NCBI GenBank assembly: GCA_019637635.1
Contig: JAHBVI010000028.1
Location: 1-61,567 of the forward strand
Direction: 5' to 3'
Source: Anaerolineae bacterium
GTDB lineage: Bacteria; Chloroflexota; Anaerolineae; Promineifilales; Promineifilaceae
DNA: 61,567 nucleotides
Positions within the stretch are counted from its first letter, which is position 1. Each line of letters begins with the position of its first letter. Shown piece after piece: positions 56,301-61,567 of the stretch. A program made the position numbers and the translations under genes. The notes under the pieces are model-generated. The model did no database searches. It saw only the letters and a program-made list of their open reading frames with translations, and was not told the DNA's origin.

Positions 56301-59300
56301 CGTGGGGCTGCGCAGCCCACGCACCTTCGTCAAACAGGGCGAGCCGCTGGAAATTGAGGCTATCGTTACCGATATTGATGGCCAGGCCATACCGGGCGTC
56401 AGCGTCACCATGCAGGCTGCCCGCCTGGAATGGACAACCAAAAGTGGCCGTTGGGTACAAGAGGCGGTGGACGGGCAAAATTGCACCGTCGCTTCGGGCA
56501 GCGAACCCGTCACCTGCACTTTCACTACCGAGAAGGGGGGTACGTATGAGATCACGGCCGTGGTCACCGACAGCCAGGGCCGCCAAAATCAGAGCAAATT
56601 CACCCGCTGGGTCAGCGGCGGCACGCAGCCCGTCCAGCGCAATGTGGAACACGAAACCGCCACCCTCATCCCCGACCGACAGGAGTATCAGCCCGGCGAC
56701 GTGGCCGAAATCCTGGTGCAATCTCCTTTTCCAGCCGAGGGGCTGCTCATCCTCAGTCACGGCGGCATCCTCAGCGCCGAACCGTTCCAACTGACCGAGG
56801 GCACGGCCACGCTGCAAATTCCCATTACCGAGGAGCACATTCCCAACCTCGGCGTGCAGGTGGAACTGGTGGGCAGCGCGCCGCGCACAGATGACCAGGG
56901 CAATCCGCTGCCCGGCGTACCGCCGCGCCCCGCTTACGCCAGCGGTTCGCTTAACCTGAGCGTCCCGCCATACAGCCGGGAACTGACGCTGACCGTCAAT
57001 CCACAGGCCAGCGAACTGGAACCGGGCGCGGACACGGCCGTGACCGTCACCGTTACCGACGCCAACGGCCAGCCCGTACCCAACGCCGAAGTGGCGCTGT
57101 GGGCGGTGGACGAAGCCATCCTGGCCCTGACCGGCTACCAACTTGCCAACCCATTGAACACCTTTTACCAGCCGGTGTGGACGTGGTTGGAGCAGCGCTA
57201 CGGCCGTGACAGCATTCTCCTGGTCAACCCGGAAACGTTAGCGGGTGAGGTGCAGGCGCAGCAGGTAGAGTTCACCACGGTTGCAGCCGAAATGCCGATG
57301 GAGGAAGCGGCTATGGATATGGCCGCCGGCGCGCCCGCCCCCATGGCCACGGCCCCGGCGCTTATGTCTGGGGAACGCAGCGCGGCGAATGCTGCCGACG
57401 CCGCCACAACACCGATTCAGGTGCGGACTAACTTTGATCCGCTGGCCGTCTTTGCCCCCACCGTGCAGACAGACGCCAACGGCCAGGCGCAAGTCAACTT
57501 CACCCTGCCGGACAATCTGACCCGCTACCGGCTGATGGCCGCCGCCGTCTCTGGCGACCGACAGTTTGGCGCGGGTGAAAGTAATCTGACGGCGCGATTG
57601 CCATTGATGGTACGGCCGTCGGCCCCCCGCTTCCTCAACTTTGGCGACCAGTTTGAACTGCCCGTCGTCCTGCAAAACCAGACTGACGAGCCGTTGACGG
57701 TTGATGTGGCCGTGCAGACGAGTAATTTGCAGCTAACCGGCGTGCAGGGGCAGCGCGTTACCATCCCGGCCAATGACCGCATCGAAGTGCGCTTCCCGGC
57801 AACGACGATGAGCGCCGGCACGGCCCGGTTCCAGGTAGCGGCCGTATCTGGCAATTACGCCGACGCGGCTACCGGTGAACTGCCCGTCTACACCCCCGCC
57901 ACCACCGAAGCATTTGCCACCTACGGCGTGCTGGATGCAGGCGCGGTGGCGCAGCCGTTTCTCATGCCCTCTGGCGTGATTACCGGCTACGGCGGCCTGG
58001 AAATTGGCACGTCGTCTACAGCGCTGCAAGCATTGACGGACGCGGTGTTGTACCTGACTAGCTACCGCTATGAATCGTCAGAGGGACTGGCCTCGCGCAT
58101 CCTGGCCATAGCCGCGCTGCGGGATGTGTTGACCGCCTTTGACGCCGCCGGACTGCCCACACCAGCAGAGATGGAAACGGCCGTGCAGCGCGACATCGAA
58201 ACGCTCCAGGGTATGCAAAACAGCGACGGCGGCTTCCCCTACTGGGAAAGGGGGCGCGACTCCATCCCCTTCAACTCCATCCATGTGGCCCACGCCCTGG
58301 TGATGGCGCAGCAAAAGGGGTACACCGTGCCCGCGGACATGCAGGCCAGCGTCATGGCCTATTTGGGACAAATTGAACGGCATTACCCCGAATGGTACAG
58401 TCAGGAAACCCGCTGGGGCTTGAGCGCCTATGCCCTCTACGTGCGCCATCTGGCCGGGGACAGTGACGCCACCAAAGCGCGCAATCTGCTCAATGAAGCC
58501 GGGCTGGAAAATCTGCCGCTGGAAACATTGGGCTGGCTGTGGCCGGTGCTGGCTACCGATCCGGCCGCCGCCAATGACATAGCTGCCATCCGGCAGCACC
58601 TCAACAACCGCGCCGTGGAAACGGCCGGGGCCGCCAATTTCACTACCAGCTACGGCGATGGCGACTACCTCATGCTGCACTCCGACCGCCGCACCGACGG
58701 CGTCATACTCAATACGCTGATTACGCAAGACCCGCAGAACGACCTGATTCCGAAGGTGGTGAACGGGCTGCTGGCGCATCGTGTGGCCGGGCGCTGGGGC
58801 AATACGCAAGAGAATGTGTTCATCCTGCTGGCGCTGGACAACTACTTCAACACTTTTGAGGCGCAGACGCCGGACTTTGTAGCCCAAATCTGGCTGGGCA
58901 ACAGCTACGCGGGCGAGCAGCAGTTTGCCGGGCGTACCACCGACCGGTACCAGCTAGACATCCCCATGAGCTATCTGGCAGCGGGTGAAGCAGCGCAGGA
59001 TTTGATAGTGAGTAAGGAGGGGGACGGCCGTCTCTACTACCGTCTCGCCCTGAACTATGCCCCGTCTGACCTGACGTTGGATGCCCTGGATCGCGGTTTT
59101 GTAGTGCAGCGCACCTATGAAGCGGTGGACGACCCGGAGGATGTGTACCAGGACGCGGACGGCGTCTGGCACATTCGCCTGGGGGCGCGGGTGCGGGTGC
59201 GGCTGACAATGGTGGCCGATAATCGCCGCTACCACGTGGCCCTGGTTGACCCGCTGCCCGCCGGGTTGGAGGCGATTAACACCGCGCTGGCCGTCTCGCA

Positions 59301-59556
59301 AAGTGTACCCCGCGACGCCAACGCCGCGCCGTCGCCGTACTGGTGGTGGTGGGGAAGCTGGTATGACCACGAAAATATGCGCGACGAGCGGTTGGAGGCG
59401 TTTAGCACGCTGTTGTGGGAAGGGGTGTATGAATACAGCTACGTGGCCCGCGCCACCACGCCGGGCACGTTTGTCACCCCGCCGACCAAAGCGGAAGAGA
59501 TGTATGCGCCGGAAGTGTACGGCCGTAGCGCCAGCGATCTGGTGATTATCGAGTAA
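53377..59556 (+). CDS. Bacterial alpha-2-macroglobulin-family protein lacking the thioester motif
   Basis: The 2059-residue protein has one N-terminal membrane anchor (NLIILAISGVAVIGLAVGALFL, about 16-38), no lipobox, and a long outer part. It contains macroglobulin domains, including Big-type strands (FINVTFNQPMVPLTDLE), RAMYRPGEEVHLKGWLRH, the central DNLTRYRLMAAAVSGDRQFGAGE, and an alpha-alpha toroid (SEGLASRILAIAALRDVL...NSDGGFPYWERG). In thioester-bearing members the toroid begins with CxEQ. Here the matching place reads YESSEG, with Ser1567 at the Cys position and Gly for Gln. A near-tandem Met/Ala-rich stretch (EMPMEEAAMDMAAGAPAPMATAPALM, about 1306-1331) could be a protease bait region. 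AAAGGAG lies before the ATG. It likely guards the surface against proteases, non-covalently. Confidence 0.93.
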   Translation: MSQTTPSGNKRKRNLIILAISGVAVIGLAVGALFLRQRDQFDGTFSNPILRTNQISGGLGVETAVTSTAARLTQTAAKLQIRLSEGQAMPQTFQAQPPVTGGPLTEAEIAQILARLPELTGQVEDSQPFRLPDELLPPPRPGQTITQTFPPPPTDFTPPALPEGPLEVLRYSPEGDVGLAPFINVTFNQPMVPLTDLESLAAQNVPVTLTPALPGNWQWASPQTLRFEVDSAVIDRLPMATEFVAEIPAGTSSMTGGQLAEAVRWTFSTPPVRLVSSYPNYGSQPLEPIIFMEFDQLIEPTAVLPTIQLTANGNSQPVRLAASAEIAADETISQTVRYARDGYWLALRPERPLPTDARITVTIGPGTPSAEGPRLTTEAQSFSFDTYPPLRIEEHTCGWYDRQCPPLSPFIIRFNNPLDPEAFVETMIRIEPELPGATVDLSYNTLTIQGVTKGRTTYRVTVDGSIQDTFGQTLGDAEALRFEVGTAEPFVSGPNDMLVTLDPSASEPQLTLYVMNYDELQVRAYAVTPADWPAYMAYRRNFDQQDNAPTPPGRLVLDETVATGRVEDVLTETAVKLTSALENGTGHLIVVIQPVGGIFSDRWQRRAQTIHPWVQATQIGLDATTDQDEMVVRATALADGAPLSNVAITSPNGAVATTTDSTGLARFSLPTGGILYLTAQQGDNTAILPYSSYYWDDYGWQPQPVSDELRWHILDDRAMYRPGEEVHLKGWLRHVNGRTGAISLPGSLATGVIYQVYDPQGNELASGVTAVNGFGGFDLAFTIPENSNLGSAYLNFQVQGGGQNLPGSGAGYQIQIQEFRRPEFEVNARQESVGPYVVNDAATVAVSASYFAGGPLPNAQVNWTVTSTPGQYSPPGWSEFTFGEWIPWWWFDFGYGYAIEGGFGRGVSSPWPQEQVVETFSGTTDANGEHFLQIDFAAMEGNRPFSVNAEAGVMDVNRQVWAASTNLLVHPSSLYVGLRSPRTFVKQGEPLEIEAIVTDIDGQAIPGVSVTMQAARLEWTTKSGRWVQEAVDGQNCTVASGSEPVTCTFTTEKGGTYEITAVVTDSQGRQNQSKFTRWVSGGTQPVQRNVEHETATLIPDRQEYQPGDVAEILVQSPFPAEGLLILSHGGILSAEPFQLTEGTATLQIPITEEHIPNLGVQVELVGSAPRTDDQGNPLPGVPPRPAYASGSLNLSVPPYSRELTLTVNPQASELEPGADTAVTVTVTDANGQPVPNAEVALWAVDEAILALTGYQLANPLNTFYQPVWTWLEQRYGRDSILLVNPETLAGEVQAQQVEFTTVAAEMPMEEAAMDMAAGAPAPMATAPALMSGERSAANAADAATTPIQVRTNFDPLAVFAPTVQTDANGQAQVNFTLPDNLTRYRLMAAAVSGDRQFGAGESNLTARLPLMVRPSAPRFLNFGDQFELPVVLQNQTDEPLTVDVAVQTSNLQLTGVQGQRVTIPANDRIEVRFPATTMSAGTARFQVAAVSGNYADAATGELPVYTPATTEAFATYGVLDAGAVAQPFLMPSGVITGYGGLEIGTSSTALQALTDAVLYLTSYRYESSEGLASRILAIAALRDVLTAFDAAGLPTPAEMETAVQRDIETLQGMQNSDGGFPYWERGRDSIPFNSIHVAHALVMAQQKGYTVPADMQASVMAYLGQIERHYPEWYSQETRWGLSAYALYVRHLAGDSDATKARNLLNEAGLENLPLETLGWLWPVLATDPAAANDIAAIRQHLNNRAVETAGAANFTTSYGDGDYLMLHSDRRTDGVILNTLITQDPQNDLIPKVVNGLLAHRVAGRWGNTQENVFILLALDNYFNTFEAQTPDFVAQIWLGNSYAGEQQFAGRTTDRYQLDIPMSYLAAGEAAQDLIVSKEGDGRLYYRLALNYAPSDLTLDALDRGFVVQRTYEAVDDPEDVYQDADGVWHIRLGARVRVRLTMVADNRRYHVALVDPLPAGLEAINTALAVSQSVPRDANAAPSPYWWWWGSWYDHENMRDERLEAFSTLLWEGVYEYSYVARATTPGTFVTPPTKAEEMYAPEVYGRSASDLVIIE

Positions 59557-59571
59557 TCAACCACGCCGCGC

Positions 59572-59606
59572 TGGCTCGTTCCACGCTCTGCGTGGAACGA
59601 GCCAGC
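59572..59606. repeat. CTGGCTCGTTCCACG palindrome, copy 2
   Basis: Perfect 15-bp arms (CTGGCTCGTTCCACG / CGTGGAACGAGCCAG) enclose CTCTG after the macroglobulin stop. It may terminate that transcript. Confidence 0.88.
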
Positions 59607-59663
59607 CCGACGCTCTGCGTTGGTTATGGGCCATGCAGAGCGTGGGAACTGAGGAATGAGACA

Positions 59664-59823
59664 GGGCGATTGCATACTCAATTCCCGGCGATTGAAATCG
59701 CGGCTACAAGCAGCAAAGCCCACCTTCGTAGGCTGGTATCTACTGGGTTTTAGTCGGCGTAGGCCGACTTTGCCTTTTGTTGGTGCAGATTTATCTGCCT
59801 TTTCCGGGAGTATGCAATCGCCC
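59664..59823. repeat. 160-bp nested palindromic element
   Basis: The outer 16-bp arms GGGCGATTGCATACTC / GAGTATGCAATCGCCC (59664-59679, 59808-59823) enclose smaller hairpins, among them GATTTCAATC-type bases at 59689-59700, AGTCGGC-GTAG-GCCGACT (about 59752-59769) and GCAGATTTATCTGC (about 59784-59797). The 335-bp spacer holds this element, the palindrome before it, and no gene. Confidence 0.88.
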
Positions 59824-59891
59824 GAAGGAATGAGGGAATTGACGCCCACTTTACCTACCAGTATGATTGGCTAGAAAGGCTGACGAGGTGC

Positions 59892-60131
59892 ATGATGTTT
59901 GAACGTATTTCCATAAACTCCGAAATTTATCATGGACAGGCATGTATCCTCGGCACACGTATCCCGGTTCACCAGATTGTGGGTATGCTGGCAAATGGTG
60001 ACACGATTGAGGAGTTGCTGGAAGAATATCCATCGCTGGAACGTGAAGATATTCTCGCCTGTCTGGAATATGCTGCTTCTTTAGCTGAGGAACAGGTCAC
60101 ATTCCTGGAACCGCTGCCTGGCCCGGCATGA
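59892..60131 (+). CDS. DUF433 antitoxin-like protein
   Basis: The 79-residue protein is a small winged-helix-like DUF433 member: RISINSEIYHGQACILGTRIPVHQIVGMLANGDTIEELLEEYPSLEREDILACLEYAA. DUF433 genes usually precede a DUF5615 toxin gene and act as its antitoxin. GAGGTG lies just before the ATG pair at 59892/59895. The stop overlaps the toxin ATG (60128-60131). Confidence 0.92.
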   Translation: MMFERISINSEIYHGQACILGTRIPVHQIVGMLANGDTIEELLEEYPSLEREDILACLEYAASLAEEQVTFLEPLPGPA

Positions 60132-60358
60132 AAATTCTGGTGGACGAAAACATCCCGGTTATAATAACCGATAAAGGATTTGCGCAAAGGCGATACGAGA
60201 ACCACCAGGGCGTTCTGATTGTGCGTTTGCGTAAACCGAACCGACGGAGAATTCACGGCCGTGTCCTGCAAGCGATCCATCAATTTGCCCCAGACGAATG
60301 GCCCGGATTGACAGTGATCATGCGGGATGTGGCCCAAAGTACATGGCGTAAGCACTAA
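60128..60358 (+). pseudogene. DUF5615 PIN-like toxin with an internal in-frame deletion
   Basis: The 76-residue reading starts MKILVDENIP, the usual N-terminus with the first acidic residues of DUF5615 (Mut7-C-like PIN) toxins. It then jumps directly to VIITDKGFAQRRYENHQGVLIVRLRKPN, which normally lies about 45 residues further on. The C-terminus (RVLQAIHQFAPDEWPGLTVIMRDVAQSTWR) is normal. Intact members have about 110-120 residues, so the middle helices are missing although the frame is kept. The toxin is probably inactive. The gene is translationally coupled to the DUF433 gene. Confidence 0.8.
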
Positions 60359-60379
60359 AAGTTGAAGCGTTATGGGAGC

Positions 60380-60439
60380 AGTGCCAGGCACGGGGCGCGA
60401 GGCCAAAAATGACCACCTCCTGGCGCCCCGTGCCTGGCA

Positions 60440-60441
<2 letters not shown>
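60380..60441. repeat. 19-bp inverted repeat AGTGCCAGGCACGGGGCGC
   Basis: Perfect 19-bp arms (60380-60398, 60423-60441) enclose 24 nt between the DUF5615 remnant and the convergent NACHT gene, whose stop codon lies at the right edge. It may terminate both transcripts. Confidence 0.88.

Positions 60442-61567
<1,126 letters not shown>

Larger units (their letters stand above)
905..60262. repeat. Dispersed palindromic octamer ACGGCCGT (HIP1-like)
   Basis: The 8-bp palindrome ACGGCCGT occurs throughout the window. I counted about 20 copies between positions 900 and 9000 (for example 905-912 and 1407-1414), and the same density continues to the last copy at 60255-60262. It is found in coding and non-coding DNA and in all three reading phases. 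In genes it appears as Thr-Ala-Val, as Asn/Asp-Gly-Arg, or as Arg-Pro, and these tripeptides recur across unrelated proteins. With base composition near 58% GC one or two copies would be expected by chance in 61 kb. The function is unknown. Cyanobacterial HIP1 is the closest known parallel in behaviour, not in sequence. Confidence 0.9.

Overview
The window looks like chromosomal DNA of an uncultured Chloroflexota bacterium, probably of the Anaerolineae type. The reasons are: moderately GC-rich sequence; many surface lipoproteins with Pro/Thr-rich linkers (PTATPTA) joined to SH3, LysM, META or beta-propeller domains; large polytopic family-39-like glycosyltransferases; and very many small interspersed repeats. 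The lineage call is inference from gene style, because no rRNA or other phylogenetic marker was seen.

Layout. 1-8.6 kb: a DUF554 membrane protein, an L,D-transpeptidase, a flippase-like protein coupled to a GT2 glycosyltransferase, a DUF4012 protein, an SH3 surface protein and an MFS transporter. 8.8-16.2 kb: a eukaryote-type formate-tetrahydrofolate ligase, followed by a patch of small accessory genes. These are a RelE/ParE module flanked by a duplicated fhs tail, a lipoprotein, a tiny DUF2281-like ORF, SnoaL, a methyltransferase, a VapBC module whose toxin has a nonsense codon, and a DHFR-family reductase. 16.3-26.3 kb: four large membrane glycosyltransferase-like genes, three of them in a minus-strand run with shared C-terminal beta domains. 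26.4-34.8 kb: an S1-domain protein, ClpC, a LysM lipoprotein, a Ser/Thr kinase frameshifted against a caspase-like membrane protein, and LysA. 34.8-41.7 kb: DUF971, GH130, a methyltransferase, an ArsR-AHSA1 pair with a clear operator, VOC, DUF411, a zinc-ribbon coiled-coil protein, ankyrin and aldo/keto reductase genes. 41.9-48.6 kb: a SulP-STAS-CBS fusion, an enoyl-CoA hydratase coupled to a GH18 lipoprotein, a TlpA-like thioredoxin and an Lgt-like protein. 48.9-61.6 kb: an SPFH pair, a META/SH3 lipoprotein, a 2059-residue alpha-2-macroglobulin without its thioester, a degraded DUF433/DUF5615 module, and the C-terminal part of a NACHT-type NTPase that runs off the right edge.

The most unusual content is in the DNA rather than in one operon. 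First, the palindromic octamer ACGGCCGT recurs about twice per kilobase across the whole window, in genes and spacers, much as HIP1 does in cyanobacteria. Second, short repeats built on units such as GGTAATC, GATTGGA, CACTGCC and CGTGATG sit at gene ends, where they supply the stop codon of at least nine genes. They are also embedded in frame inside several proteins, four times in one glycosyltransferase. Third, several genes have a -10 hexamer 6-7 nt before the ATG, suggesting leaderless transcripts. Fourth, multi-arm palindromes lie between genes. Toxin-antitoxin and stress-type genes here are often broken (nonsense codon, internal deletion, frameshift), which fits an actively reshuffled genome.
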